Position numbers and translations under genes: made by a program. The notes beneath the pieces are model-generated. The model made no database searches and was not told the origin of the DNA. It saw only the letters and a program-made list of their open reading frames with translations. A stretch of 64,000 bases of DNA. Source: Altererythrobacter sp. CAU 1644 (lineage in GTDB: Bacteria > Pseudomonadota > Alphaproteobacteria > Sphingomonadales > Sphingomonadaceae). Positions 19,508 through 28,744 of this stretch are shown here, piece after piece. Location: NCBI RefSeq assembly GCF_029623755.1, contig NZ_CP121106.1, positions 2,484,352 through 2,548,351 of the forward strand, in the 5' to 3' direction. Position 1 is the stretch's first letter; every line of letters begins with the position of its first letter.

Positions 19508-20225
19508 TGTAACTCGCGGCGGGAAGCACCAATGACAGAGTGATGTGCGCGACCTCTTCCGGCTCGCCATAGCGCTTCAGCGCCGTGCGACGCTTGGCGA
19601 ATACTGTCTTGTGTTCTTCGGGGACTTTGTCGGTCATCGCGGTGCGGATCGGGCCGGGGCAGATGCAGTTCACCGTGATGCCCTCCGGTCCGAGATCGAC
19701 CGCGAGCCCGCGGGTCAGCCCGGTCACACCGGTCTTGGCGGCCACATAGGGCGTATCGCCTGGTGTCGCGCCGAGCCCCTCGGTCGAGGCGATATTGACG
19801 ATGCGGGCGGCATCGCTCTTGCGCAGATGGGGCAGGGCAGCGCGCACCATCCGTTGCTGCGCGGTCAGCATGACGGAAAGCGCTCGATCCCACACCTCAT
19901 CATATCCGTCGTCATCCAACGACCAGAAGCTCGAAACGCCAGCGTTGTTCACGAGAATGTCGATCCCGCCGAAATCCTCGGCGATCCGCGCAACCACGCG
20001 CTTGATCGCATCATGGTCCGATACGTCGAGCGCGTAGGCACGCGCGCCATCGCCGCATTCGGCCGCCACCGCCTCGCAGGCCGCCTGATCGAGATCGGTC
20101 ACGGCGACCTTTGCGCCTTCGGCGGCGAATAGCTTCGCGGTTGCTCGCCCCATTCCGCTTGCAGCTCCGGTGACGATGGCCACGCGGCCAGCGATCGAGC
20201 GCGAGCGGTTGGGCGCGCCACTCAC
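19455..20225 (-). CDS. Short-chain dehydrogenase/reductase
   Basis: 256 aa classical SDR: NAD(P)-binding TGAASGMGRATA, structural NNAGV, catalytic Ser in VNIASTEG, YVAAK active-site Tyr and Lys, and CPGPIRTAM. The acid after beta-2 (TDLDQ) favours NAD over NADP. The start overlaps the end of amn by 4 bases, so it is co-translated downstream of AMP nucleosidase. Substrate unknown. Confidence 0.92.
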   Translation of the reverse strand: MSGAPNRSRSIAGRVAIVTGAASGMGRATAKLFAAEGAKVAVTDLDQAACEAVAAECGDGARAYALDVSDHDAIKRVVARIAEDFGGIDILVNNAGVSSFWSLDDDGYDEVWDRALSVMLTAQQRMVRAALPHLRKSDAARIVNIASTEGLGATPGDTPYVAAKTGVTGLTRGLAVDLGPEGITVNCICPGPIRTAMTDKVPEEHKTVFAKRRTALKRYGEPEEVAHITLSLVLPAASYITGAVIPVDGGLMARNA

Positions 20226-21661
20226 CGGAACGGCGGCTCATTGAATGCGCGCAGCTTGCGTGAATGGAGCCGATCGCCTTCGTCGCGCAGCTTCTTGCAG
20301 GCCACGATCCCCATCTGGAGGTGGGCCGCGATGGCCTCCTCATAGAACTGGTTGGCCTGGCCCGGCAGCTTGATCTCGCCATGGAGCGGCTTGTCGCTGA
20401 CGCAGAGCAGCGTGCCATAGGGAACACGGAAGCGATATCCCTGCGCGGCGATGGTCGCGCTCTCCATCTCGATGGCGATGGCGCGGCTCTGCGAGAAGCG
20501 CTTGGCGCTGTTCGAGTAGAGCAATTCCCAGTTGCGGTCGTCAGTGGTGACAACCGTGCCGGTACGCATGCGTTGCTTGAGGTTCGCGCCCTGCGTGCCC
20601 GAGACCGCCTCGGCCGCGCCGGCCAGCGCCTGCTGGACTTCCGCGATCGGAGGAATGGGAATTTCGGGCGGAAGCACGCTGTCGAGCACGTGGTCGTCGC
20701 GCAGATAGGCGTGAGCGAGCACGAAATCGCCGATCCGCTGGCTCGATCGCAAGCCGCCGCAATGTCCGATCATCAGCCAGCTATGGGGGCGCAGCACCGC
20801 CAGATGATCGCAGATCGTCTTGGCGTTGGAGGGACCGACGCCGATGTTGACCAGCGTGATGCCGCTCTTGTCGTTGCGCATGAGGTGATAGGCGGGCATC
20901 TGGTGCTTGCGCCATGCCGTGTCGGAGAGCTGGTCGCGCGCATTTCCGGTAGTAGCGCGGATATCCAAACCGCCCGCTCCGGTCAGACCGGTATAGCCAT
21001 CGCTGCCGATCTGCTGCGCCGCCCAATCAACGAATTCATCGACATAGCGGTGATAGTTCGTGAACAGGATGAAGTGTTGGAAGTCTTCGGTCTGGGTGCC
21101 GGTGTAGTGCGCGAGGCGAGCCAGCGAATAGTCGGTGCGCAGTCCATCGAAGAGCGACAGCGGCAATTCGTGATCGGGCTCCTCGACCTCGGCACCGTCT
21201 GCCAGTTCGTCTCCGATCAGGGCGAGGTCGGTCGAGGGAAAGTGCTTGGCCAGTTCCTGAGGCGCGATACCGACCATGGCAGCGCCTGCTTCGCCGTCCA
21301 GCACATAGGGGAAGGGGATTTCCTGGCGCGAAGGCACGACTTCCAGCCGTACGTCGTAATCCTGCATGATCAGCTCGATCTGTTCCTCGAGATAGCCGGA
21401 GAACAGTGATGGACGGGTGATGGTGGTCGAGTAGGTCCCCTGCTGCTCGAGCCGGCCGAATGCGCGGCTACGGTCTGAAGGATTGCCTTCGCCTTCGAAA
21501 TGAAGCCTCAGTTCGGGATAGGCGTAGCTGCCATCGGTGCGCTTGCGCTGCGGAGGGATGGTTCCGTCTTTGGCGTAGGCCATGATATCCTCGCGCAGGG
21601 TCGCTACGGCGAGGTCGTATACTCGGGTTATTTCGTCGAAGATTTCGGAAAAGGTCTGCAT
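20222..21661 (-). CDS. amn: AMP nucleosidase
   Basis: Hydrolyses AMP to adenine and ribose 5-phosphate, adjusting adenylate pools. 479 aa, close to the E. coli enzyme. The N-terminal regulatory domain includes TYSTTITRPSLF. The C-terminal phosphorylase-like domain includes TLVNIGVGPSNAKTICDHL, SWLMIGHCGGLR and AIAIEMESATIAAQGYRFR. An ATGA overlap couples it to the downstream SDR gene. Confidence 0.95.
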   Translation of the reverse strand: MQTFSEIFDEITRVYDLAVATLREDIMAYAKDGTIPPQRKRTDGSYAYPELRLHFEGEGNPSDRSRAFGRLEQQGTYSTTITRPSLFSGYLEEQIELIMQDYDVRLEVVPSRQEIPFPYVLDGEAGAAMVGIAPQELAKHFPSTDLALIGDELADGAEVEEPDHELPLSLFDGLRTDYSLARLAHYTGTQTEDFQHFILFTNYHRYVDEFVDWAAQQIGSDGYTGLTGAGGLDIRATTGNARDQLSDTAWRKHQMPAYHLMRNDKSGITLVNIGVGPSNAKTICDHLAVLRPHSWLMIGHCGGLRSSQRIGDFVLAHAYLRDDHVLDSVLPPEIPIPPIAEVQQALAGAAEAVSGTQGANLKQRMRTGTVVTTDDRNWELLYSNSAKRFSQSRAIAIEMESATIAAQGYRFRVPYGTLLCVSDKPLHGEIKLPGQANQFYEEAIAAHLQMGIVACKKLRDEGDRLHSRKLRAFNEPPFR

Positions 21662-21719
21662 GACCGGCGTCTAACGCCTTTTCATGACATTTCAACCTCG
21701 CGAGCGAGGGAGTCGGCAC

Positions 21720-21754
21720 AAAGAAAAAGGGCGCGACCGCCATGGCCGCGCCCC
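21720..21754 (-). terminator. Terminator of the rpsF-rpsR-rplI operon
   Basis: On the minus strand GGGCGCGGCCATGGCGGTCGCGCCC-type arms (7-bp GGGCGCG/CGCGCCC stem at 21729-21753) are followed by TTTTTCTTT. It lies 30 bases after the rplI stop. Confidence 0.8.
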
Positions 21755-21782
21755 TTCCTAATTTCCGTTCGGCAATGGCCGA

Positions 21783-22421
21783 TCAGGCGTCGTCGTCGCT
21801 CGCCTCGTCGGCAGCAGCGTCTTCGGCGCGCTCTTCAAGCAGTTCGGCGGGGATTTCACCCGGCTCGAGGTTCGGCGCGATGCGGTTGGCTTCGGCCTGT
21901 TCCTCGATTTCCTTCTGCTCGTCTTCGAACATCTGCGCGAGAACGTCGACACCCTGGCTCTGCAATTCAGCTTCGTCGTCCGAACGGGCGACGTTGGCCT
22001 TGACGGTTACGTGCACCTCGGGGTGGAGGGCAACGGTCACGTCGTGCATGCCGATGGTCTTGATGGGGTGGCCCATCACGATCTGCTTCTTGTCGATAGC
22101 GTGGCCCTGGTCATTGAGACCGGCGACGATATCGCGAACGTTGACCGAGCCGTAGAGCTGGCCGGCGTTCGACGAAGCGCGGATCAGGACGATCTCTGCA
22201 CCGGCAACCTTTTCGCCGAGCTTTTCGGCTTCGCCACGACGTTCGGCGTTTTCCTTTTCGAGGCGGTCGCGGTTGGCTTCGAAAACCTTCTTGTTGGCTT
22301 CGTTGGCGCGCAGGGCCTTCTTCTGCGGAAGGAGGAAGTTGCGAGCGTAGCCGTCCTTGACGGTAACGACGTCACCAATGGTGCCGAGCTTCTCGATGCG
22401 TTCGAGGAGAATGATATCCAT
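21783..22421 (-). CDS. rplI: 50S ribosomal protein L9 with acidic extension
   Basis: 212 aa against about 150 in E. coli. The N domain ([34 protein letters not shown]), the long connecting helix and the C domain ([29 protein letters not shown]) are normal. The extra C-terminal part is rich in Glu/Asp/Ala and ends DEASDDDA. Third gene of rpsF-rpsR-rplI, followed by a terminator. Confidence 0.97.
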   Translation of the reverse strand: MDIILLERIEKLGTIGDVVTVKDGYARNFLLPQKKALRANEANKKVFEANRDRLEKENAERRGEAEKLGEKVAGAEIVLIRASSNAGQLYGSVNVRDIVAGLNDQGHAIDKKQIVMGHPIKTIGMHDVTVALHPEVHVTVKANVARSDDEAELQSQGVDVLAQMFEDEQKEIEEQAEANRIAPNLEPGEIPAELLEERAEDAAADEASDDDA

Positions 22422-22434
22422 GTCTACTCTCCCC

Positions 22435-22659
22435 TTACTTCACGACGTAGGGAAGCAGGCCGATCTGGCGGGCACGCTTGATGGCCTTGGCCAGCTCGCG
22501 CTGCTTCTTTGCGGAAACTGCGGTGATACGCGACGGCACGATCTTGCCACGCTCGGACATGAATCCCTGCAGCAGACGGACGTCTTTGTAATCGATCTTG
22601 GGCGCATTCTTGCCAGCGAACGGGCAGGACTTGCGGCGGCGGAAAAACGGGCGGGCCAT
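22435..22659 (-). CDS. rpsR: 30S ribosomal protein S18
   Basis: 74 aa binding partner of S6 on the 30S platform. FRRRKSCPF and [44 protein letters not shown] core (shown by [13 protein letters not shown] and RQIGLLPYV) identify it. Its ATG overlaps the rpsF stop by one base, which keeps S6 and S18 synthesis balanced. Confidence 0.97.
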   Translation of the reverse strand: MARPFFRRRKSCPFAGKNAPKIDYKDVRLLQGFMSERGKIVPSRITAVSAKKQRELAKAIKRARQIGLLPYVVK

Positions 22660-23024
22660 CAGTCGCGCTCCTCACGGTCAGAGCGACGCTTACGGTCGCG
22701 TTCGTTCTTGCGCATCATCACCGAAGGGCCTTCTTCATGCTCATCCACGCGGATGGTCATGTAGCGGATAACATCTTCGTTGATGCGGGTCTGGCGTTCG
22801 AGTTCCTCGACCACCGCGCCGGGGGCGTCGATGTTGAGCATCACGAAATGCGCCTTGCGGTTGCGGTCGATCTTGTAGGCAAGCGACTTGAGACCCCAGG
22901 TCTCGGTCTTGGTAACCTTGCCATTGTTAGCTTCGACGATTTCGGTGGCCGTAGCCGCCAGCGCATCGACCTGAGCTTGGCTCAGATCCTGACGCGCGAG
23001 AAAGACATGCTCGTAAAGAGCCAT
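22659..23024 (-). CDS. rpsF: 30S ribosomal protein S6
   Basis: 121 aa: [15 protein letters not shown] at the N terminus, [14 protein letters not shown] and [11 protein letters not shown] in the fold. The start at 23024 is preceded by AAAGGAAG; a longer frame (from 23039) adds five residues without support. The C terminus is a mixed-charge tail ending DREERD rather than the Glu-Glu end that RimK extends in E. coli, of interest because rimB-rimK lies nearby. Confidence 0.96.
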   Translation of the reverse strand: MALYEHVFLARQDLSQAQVDALAATATEIVEANNGKVTKTETWGLKSLAYKIDRNRKAHFVMLNIDAPGAVVEELERQTRINEDVIRYMTIRVDEHEEGPSVMMRKNERDRKRRSDREERD

Positions 23025-23061
23025 CTCGCTTCCTTTCACTTCGGGCCGATCGTTGGCTGAT

Positions 23062-23082
23062 CCTGCAGCGTGCAGGGGCCCC
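23062..23082 (-). other. Structured 5' leader of rpsF (candidate S6:S18 autoregulatory site)
   Basis: The leader holds a perfect CCTGCA-GCG-TGCAGG hairpin next to GGGGCCCC. S6:S18 complexes repress rpsF through a leader structure in several bacteria; the position is right, but I cannot show the conserved binding bulge, so this is a suggestion. The rest of 23025-23240 holds the promoters for rpsF and for the divergent DUF808 gene. Confidence 0.35.
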
Positions 23083-23240
23083 TCCGGCTTTCTTCACACC
23101 CCCGTGGCAGCGGTTCCGCCGCAGGGAAGGCGCGCACATAGCGGTTTTGCCGCGGAATGCAAGGCGACTCTTGGGCTTGTTTCGCCGGAACGGTGCGGGC
23201 AGGGGTTCGTTGGCAGACAAAGCCCAACAGGAGAAGAAGC

Positions 23241-24197
23241 TTGCCCGGTGGATTGGTTGCACTGCTCGATGATATTTCCATGATTGCGCGGGTCGCCGCG
23301 GCCTCGATCGACGATGTGAGCGTCGCCGCGGGCAAGGCGGGAACCAAGGCAGCGGGGGTGGTGATCGACGATGCGGCGGTGACGCCGAGCTATGTGACCG
23401 GCCTCGATCCCTCGCGCGAACTGCCGATCATCTGGAAAATCACCAAGGGCAGCCTGAAGAACAAGCTTCTGATCCTGCTACCGGGCGCGCTCGCGCTTAG
23501 CTGGTTCCTGCCACAGGCGATCATTTTCCTGCTGATGCTGGGCGGTGCCTACCTCTCCTACGAAGGGGCGGAAAAGGTGATGGAGAAGCTGGGCGAGCCC
23601 AAGCACGGCAAGACGCTGGGCGATGTGATCGAGGACCCGGCGAAGTTCGAGCAGCAGCGCGTCAACGGCGCGATCCGCACCGACCTCATCCTGTCGGCCG
23701 AGATCATGGCGATTTCGCTCAACGAAATCGCGACGATAACCGACAGCTTCTGGGTTCGCGCCGCCGCGCTGGCCGCCGTCGGCATTGCCATCACTGTGAT
23801 CGTCTATGGCGCCGTGGCGTTGATCGTGAAGATGGATGACGTGGGGCTCCACCTCGCCGAGCGGGAAAACGGTTTCGCCAAGAAGTTCGGCGCCTTCCTG
23901 CTTCACCTGATGCCGCGCCTGCTGGTGGCGCTGTCGTTCATCGGGACCATTGCCATGCTGTGGGTCGGCGGAGGCATCATTCTCCACGGTCTCGAAGAAC
24001 TGGGGCTGCATGCGCCGGCCGAACTGGCGCACGGCCTCCAGCATGCAGTTGAGGAAGCGACCGGCGCGCTGTCGGGCATCCTCGGCTGGCTCACCTATGC
24101 TGGGCTTTCAGCCATATTCGGCCTGGTGCTGGGCGCGATCATCGTCTTCGTGCTGCACCATGTCTTCAAGTTCGACCCGCATGCCGAGGCGCACTGA
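23241..24197 (+). CDS. DUF808-family inner-membrane protein (YedI-like)
   Basis: 318 aa beginning at TTG with LPGGLVALLDDISMIARVAA, the family's standard N terminus, after AGGAGAAG. Several hydrophobic helices (about 82-110, 155-190, 220-250, 280-310) alternate with acidic amphipathic segments such as VIEDPAKFEQQRVNGAIRTD. E. coli YedI is the reference member and has no established function. The GST gene begins immediately after its stop. Confidence 0.88.
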   Translation: MPGGLVALLDDISMIARVAAASIDDVSVAAGKAGTKAAGVVIDDAAVTPSYVTGLDPSRELPIIWKITKGSLKNKLLILLPGALALSWFLPQAIIFLLMLGGAYLSYEGAEKVMEKLGEPKHGKTLGDVIEDPAKFEQQRVNGAIRTDLILSAEIMAISLNEIATITDSFWVRAAALAAVGIAITVIVYGAVALIVKMDDVGLHLAERENGFAKKFGAFLLHLMPRLLVALSFIGTIAMLWVGGGIILHGLEELGLHAPAELAHGLQHAVEEATGALSGILGWLTYAGLSAIFGLVLGAIIVFVLHHVFKFDPHAEAH

Positions 24198-24851
24198 GTG
24201 ACCGCCACGCCGGTCCTCTACACCTGCGCGCGCTCGCGCGGTCTGCGTGCGACCTGGGCGGCCGAAGAAGCGGGCGTCAACATCGATCTGAAGGTTCTGC
24301 CGTTCCCGCCGCGTTATCTCGTGCCCGAGTACAAGGAGATCAATCCGCTCGGGACGATACCCATGCTAATCGATGGCGAAGCCAGGATGACCGAGAGCTG
24401 CGCGATCGCGCACTACCTGGCGTCCAAGGACGGGCCGTCCCCTTTGGTTGTCGCCCCGGGCGAGCCGGATTACGCCGCCTATTGCGACTTTACCTATCAC
24501 GCCGACGCCACCATCACCTTTCCGCAGACCGTGTTCATGCGGTTCGTGCTGTTTGAAAAGGACAAGGGGCTCGAGGAAGCCGGGCATGCCTATGCCAAGT
24601 GGTTCTGGAAACGCCTGGTGAAGCTCGAGCAGCGGCTCGAGACTCGCGAATTTCTGTGCGCCGACCGCTTTACCGTGGCGGACATCTGCTGCGGCTATGC
24701 ATTGGTGCTGTCCGAAAATGTCGGGCTGGATGAAGGCGTGCCAGATAGCCTCAAGGTCTATCGCGAGCGGCTCAAGGGGCGCGACGCCTTCAAACGCGCG
24801 GTAGCGCGCGAAGAAGCCGGGCTAAAGGCGCTGGAGGAAGCTGGTCGTTAG
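24198..24851 (+). CDS. Glutathione S-transferase family protein
   Basis: 217 aa with a thioredoxin-like N domain (LYTCARSRGLRATWAAEEAG, NPLGTIPMLIDGEARMTESCAIAHYLA) and an all-helical C domain (FTVADICCGYALVL). The GTG start directly abuts the DUF808 stop. It overlaps the convergent ligase gene by 4 bases. Substrate unknown. Confidence 0.9.
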   Translation: MTATPVLYTCARSRGLRATWAAEEAGVNIDLKVLPFPPRYLVPEYKEINPLGTIPMLIDGEARMTESCAIAHYLASKDGPSPLVVAPGEPDYAAYCDFTYHADATITFPQTVFMRFVLFEKDKGLEEAGHAYAKWFWKRLVKLEQRLETREFLCADRFTVADICCGYALVLSENVGLDEGVPDSLKVYRERLKGRDAFKRAVAREEAGLKALEEAGR

Positions 24852-26374
24852 GCTGCCTGGTCGGGCGTGACCGGGCGTTGCGACAATTCCAGTCGCTGCA
24901 ACTTGCCGAGCATGTCGCGCGGAAGCTGGTCGACAAATTCGATGTAGCGGGGCCGCTTGTACCCGGCGATCTGGCTCTTGAAGCGCGCGGTGATTTCCTC
25001 GCGGGTCAGCTCCATCCCCGGTTTGAGCACCACGAAGGCCTTCACCGCTTCGCCCCATTGCGCGTCGCGAACTCCGCAGCATCCGGCATCGGCCACTTCG
25101 GGCATCTGCGCGAACACTGCGTCGACCTCGGCCGGATAGACATTCTCGCCGCCGGTCTTGATCAGCTCCTTGGCGCGGCCGAGCAGGTAGACCAGACCCT
25201 TCTCGTCCATGGTGCCGAGGTCGCCGCTGCGCAGCCAGCCGTGCCCTAAAGCCGCTTCGGTCGCTTCCTCATTGCGCCAGTAACCGAGCATGACCGTGGG
25301 GCCGCGCATGCAGATTTCGCCTTCCTCACCGGGGGCAAGCCGGTTTCCTTCGGGATCGAGAATGGCGAATTCGACATGCGGCATCGCCCAGCCGATCGAG
25401 CGCGGGTGCGCGCACATGTCGGGGTAATCGATCGCCGTCGCGAAACCGCAGATCTCGGTCTGCCCGTATCCGCCAACGACACGCGCATCCCACTCCTGCT
25501 CGATGAACTCGTACAAGGGTACAAACCCCGGTCCGGCGCCGCCGGTGTAATCGGTGAGCGGCATGACGCCCTCGCGCACCGGCTCCAATGCGCGCCAGGG
25601 CAGCAGGATCTGCGGGAACGCGCTGGTAGTGGTGCATTGTTCGCGGTGGAGCAGGTCGAGCATGGCTGCCGCGTCATCATCGCGACCTGCAAATATCATC
25701 GTGCCGCCGCATGCCACCATCGCGGCGATTTGCTGCATGCCCACCACATGGAACAGCGGATTGACCGAGAGCAGGCGTTCCCGTTGCGTCCACCCGCGCC
25801 GCGTACACATGCCCAGTGCCGAGGTCGCAACCGCGCTGCCCGCCTGCAGGCACCCCTTGGGCCGCCCGGTCGTGCCGCTGGTGTACATCATGTAGAGCGG
25901 GCGCTCGGGAGCGAGCTTTGGGGCGTCTTGCGGCGGCTGGGCGACCAAAACAATCGCCTCGAACGCGCCTTCAGGATCGTGCCCCTCATCGACCAGCACT
26001 GTTTCGCCGGGCTCGCTTTCGCCGAGCAGCGCTTCGAAGCGGGGGTTGGCAAAGGTCAGTCTCGGCTCGGCATTGCCCATGATCCAGCCGATTTCGCCGG
26101 GCGCGAGGCGCCAGTTGAGCAGCACCGCAATCGCGCCGATGCGCCCGCATGCAAGCAGAGTGGTGACGAAGGGCGCGCCGTCGGTGAGCAGCAGCGCGAC
26201 CCGGTCACCGGGTGCGATGCCTTTGGTGAGCAGCCAGCGCGCGAGGTTTTCGACGCGCGCATCGAGTTCGCCCCATGTCAGGCGCTGGGCGCCATCCACG
26301 CTCGCTTCTCGCTCAGCCAGCCGCAGCGCATTGGCGCGCAGCATGGTGTCGAGGGAGAAATCGCGTGAGTGCAT
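24848..26374 (-). CDS. Class I adenylate-forming acyl-CoA ligase/synthetase
   Basis: 508 aa ANL-family enzyme activating a carboxylate to an acyl-AMP and then to the CoA thioester. The P-loop YTSGTTGRPKG, motif GGYGQTEICG, motif WLRSGDLGTMDEKG, hinge GRAKELIKTGGENVYPAEV and the C-domain lysine in DMLGKLQR are intact. It resembles crotonobetaine/fatty-acyl ligases. It is transcribed away from the Mpl-like gene's end with 10 bases between, so the two share direction and perhaps a transcript. Confidence 0.9.
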   Translation of the reverse strand: MHSRDFSLDTMLRANALRLAEREASVDGAQRLTWGELDARVENLARWLLTKGIAPGDRVALLLTDGAPFVTTLLACGRIGAIAVLLNWRLAPGEIGWIMGNAEPRLTFANPRFEALLGESEPGETVLVDEGHDPEGAFEAIVLVAQPPQDAPKLAPERPLYMMYTSGTTGRPKGCLQAGSAVATSALGMCTRRGWTQRERLLSVNPLFHVVGMQQIAAMVACGGTMIFAGRDDDAAAMLDLLHREQCTTTSAFPQILLPWRALEPVREGVMPLTDYTGGAGPGFVPLYEFIEQEWDARVVGGYGQTEICGFATAIDYPDMCAHPRSIGWAMPHVEFAILDPEGNRLAPGEEGEICMRGPTVMLGYWRNEEATEAALGHGWLRSGDLGTMDEKGLVYLLGRAKELIKTGGENVYPAEVDAVFAQMPEVADAGCCGVRDAQWGEAVKAFVVLKPGMELTREEITARFKSQIAGYKRPRYIEFVDQLPRDMLGKLQRLELSQRPVTPDQAA

Positions 26375-26384
26375 GGATCACGGC

Positions 26385-27821
26385 TTAGCCGCGTGCGGAG
26401 ATTTGCTCCAATATCGATTTTGCGAAGGCGGTCAGCGTGTCGTCGCGGGCGCCCATCACCACGATCCGGTCGCCGGGCTGCGCCACTTCGACCATACGCG
26501 CGCCGCAATCCTCGCGCGCCGGGATATGCTCGGCCTTGCCGCCATGCTCCTCGATCATCGCGATGATCCGTTCGGTGCCTTCGCTGCGATCGACCGTTCC
26601 GCCGAAGTAGACCGGGTCGCACATCACCGTGATATCGTCGGCATCGAGTTCGCGCGCGAAGGTCTCGGCCAGTTCGTGCCCCATCTGCTTGAGCGGGCCG
26701 TAGCCATGTGGCTGGAAGAACGCGATCACGCGCCCTGGCGTACTCTTGAGCGTGCGCAGGGTCGCGGCGCATTTCTCGGGATTGTGGCCGAAATCGTCGA
26801 TCACGGTCACGCCATCGGGCGAAGTGCCGATGATATCGAAACGGCGCGCGAGGCCCGCAAAACTCGCGAGCGCCTCGACGGCCAGCGCCACCGGCACGCC
26901 GGCGCTGGCTGCCCCAGAGATCGCAGCCAGCGCATTCGATAGATTGTGGCGCCCCGGCATGCCGAGCACCAGCGCGTGTTCACTGCCATCGTGGCGATCG
27001 ATCACGGCTGCGGCCTGGCGGATCGGCCCATTGGCGATGCTGCCCGCGACGATCCCGATCTGGGCCTTTTCCTGTTCGATGCCGAAGGTCACGACCTCCT
27101 TGGCGCGCGGCAGCAGCGCGAGCGCCTCGCCGTCGTCGGCGTTGATTGCGGCAATGCGGCTGCGCTTGAGATAGTCGCCGAACAGCACGCGTAGTTCTTC
27201 CATGCTCTTGTGATCGAGGCTGACGTTGAGCAGCACGCCGACCGCAGGACGGTAGAGCGCGATCGAGCCGTCGCTTTCATCGACTTCGCTGACATAGATG
27301 CTGCGGCCGCCCACGACTGCGCTGGCATAAGGCCGCTCCGGCGTGACGAAGTTCTTCATCACCGCGCCGTTCATTATCGTCGGTTCGCGTCCGGCATAAT
27401 GCATGATCCAACCGAGCATGGCGGTGACGGTGGACTTGCCGCTCGTCCCGGCGACCGCGAGGCCCGCGCCGCTGGTGTTGAAAAGGATCGAATTGAGTTC
27501 GGCGCGCGTGAGCTTGAGATTGCCCAGTTCCTTGGCGCGCACCATCTCGGGCACGGTGTCCTCCACCGCGGCGGAGGCAACCAGGATCTGCTCCTGCGAG
27601 GCGATGCCGCTGCCATCCTGCGGGTGCAGCACATAACCCTGCCGTTCCAGCGAGGTGAATTTCTCGGGCGTGCGGCCCTGGTCGAAGCTGCGATCCGATC
27701 CCGAAATCTCGACGCCGCGACCCTTGAGGATCTGCGCCAGCGGCAACATGCCCGAACCGCCGATCCCGCAAAAGAAGAACGGTCGGGTTAGCAATTCGTC
27801 ATAGGTGGGGAATTCACTCAT
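26385..27821 (-). CDS. Mur ligase family protein, Mpl/MurC-like
   Basis: 478 aa three-domain ATP-dependent ligase. The N domain has FFFCGIGGSGMLPLAQILKG, the P-loop is AGTSGKSTVTAML, and the C domain has VIDDFGHNPEKC and FQPHGYGPLKQMG. Either UDP-MurNAc:L-Ala ligation (MurC) or re-attachment of the recycled tripeptide (Mpl) would fit the fold. I favour a recycling role because an LD-carboxypeptidase gene, which supplies the tripeptide, starts 53 bases away in divergent orientation, and because true murC normally sits in the dcw cluster. ATG 27821 is used; an upstream extension is not needed. Confidence 0.85.
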   Translation of the reverse strand: MSEFPTYDELLTRPFFFCGIGGSGMLPLAQILKGRGVEISGSDRSFDQGRTPEKFTSLERQGYVLHPQDGSGIASQEQILVASAAVEDTVPEMVRAKELGNLKLTRAELNSILFNTSGAGLAVAGTSGKSTVTAMLGWIMHYAGREPTIMNGAVMKNFVTPERPYASAVVGGRSIYVSEVDESDGSIALYRPAVGVLLNVSLDHKSMEELRVLFGDYLKRSRIAAINADDGEALALLPRAKEVVTFGIEQEKAQIGIVAGSIANGPIRQAAAVIDRHDGSEHALVLGMPGRHNLSNALAAISGAASAGVPVALAVEALASFAGLARRFDIIGTSPDGVTVIDDFGHNPEKCAATLRTLKSTPGRVIAFFQPHGYGPLKQMGHELAETFARELDADDITVMCDPVYFGGTVDRSEGTERIIAMIEEHGGKAEHIPAREDCGARMVEVAQPGDRIVVMGARDDTLTAFAKSILEQISARG

Positions 27822-27874
27822 GCGCGCTCGGTATTGAGTTGTGCTGTGGCGCGCAAGGCGGCTAGTGAGCACAT

Positions 27875-28705
27875 ATGACACGGATTGCCGTATGCGCCCC
27901 CGCGACGCCGATTACGCGCGAGCATGCCGAAGCTGCCGAGCGATTGGTGGCGGACGAATTTCCCGAGCATACGATCTTTTTCCACGATCAGTGTTTCAGG
28001 AGCGCGGGCCATTTTGCCGGTACCGATCTCCAGCGGCTCGAAGCGCTGGTCGAGCTGGCCAACAACCCCGATTATGACGCCGTATGGTTCGCCAAGGGCG
28101 GCTATGGCTCGAACCGGATCGCCGAGGCGGCAATCTCGCGCATGAACGCGGCGGCGCGGGCCAAGACCTATGTCGGCTTTTCCGACATGGGTTATCTGCT
28201 TGCGGCGCTCTATCGCAACGGGATCGGCCAGCCGGTCCACGGATCGATGCCCGTGAGCGCGCGCAGCGAACGCGGGCGCGAGGCGGTGCGCCGGGTGCTG
28301 CGCTGGTTCTCGGGCGATGGCAGCGGATTGGAACCGAGCCTCGATGGCAAGACCCCGGCTGTGGCCTTCAACCTCATCACGCTGGCGATGATCACCAACA
28401 CGCCGCTGATGCCCGACCTCTCGGGGCATATCGTGATGGTCGAGGAGGTCAGCGAGCATGACTATTCGGTCGACCGGCTGTTCTTCCATCTCGCCAATAC
28501 GCTTCCCCGGATTGCCGGGCTGCGGCTGGGATCGGTGACCGATGTACCAGAGAACGATCGCGAGTTCGGCCAATCGGTCGAAGCGATCGCCAAGTTCTGG
28601 TGCAACCGAGCCGGATTTCCCTATCTCGGTCGCGCCGAAATCGGGCATACCGCTGCCAACAGGATCGTACCCTTCGGCCTTGCCAGCCCTTCGACCGCTG
28701 GCTAA
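27875..28705 (+). CDS. ldcA: LD-carboxypeptidase, peptidase family S66
   Basis: 276 aa cytosolic enzyme cleaving the terminal D-Ala from murein tetrapeptides during recycling. The Ser-Glu-His triad is plausible as Ser in YVGFSDMGYL, Glu in MVEEVSEHDYSVDR and His in GRAEIGHTAANR; FAKGGYGSNRIAE is the family glycine motif. It is divergent from the Mpl-like gene, with 53 bases holding both promoters. The symbol follows family function, not a direct orthology test. Confidence 0.87.
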   Translation: MTRIAVCAPATPITREHAEAAERLVADEFPEHTIFFHDQCFRSAGHFAGTDLQRLEALVELANNPDYDAVWFAKGGYGSNRIAEAAISRMNAAARAKTYVGFSDMGYLLAALYRNGIGQPVHGSMPVSARSERGREAVRRVLRWFSGDGSGLEPSLDGKTPAVAFNLITLAMITNTPLMPDLSGHIVMVEEVSEHDYSVDRLFFHLANTLPRIAGLRLGSVTDVPENDREFGQSVEAIAKFWCNRAGFPYLGRAEIGHTAANRIVPFGLASPSTAG

Positions 28706-28744
28706 CCGCGCCCCAATTGGCCCAGGCCAATCGAGGAGACATTG

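Noticed and set aside
20264..21409. 381-codon plus-strand open frame over amn
   Set aside because: Antisense of AMP nucleosidase, which has complete motifs and coupling with the SDR gene.
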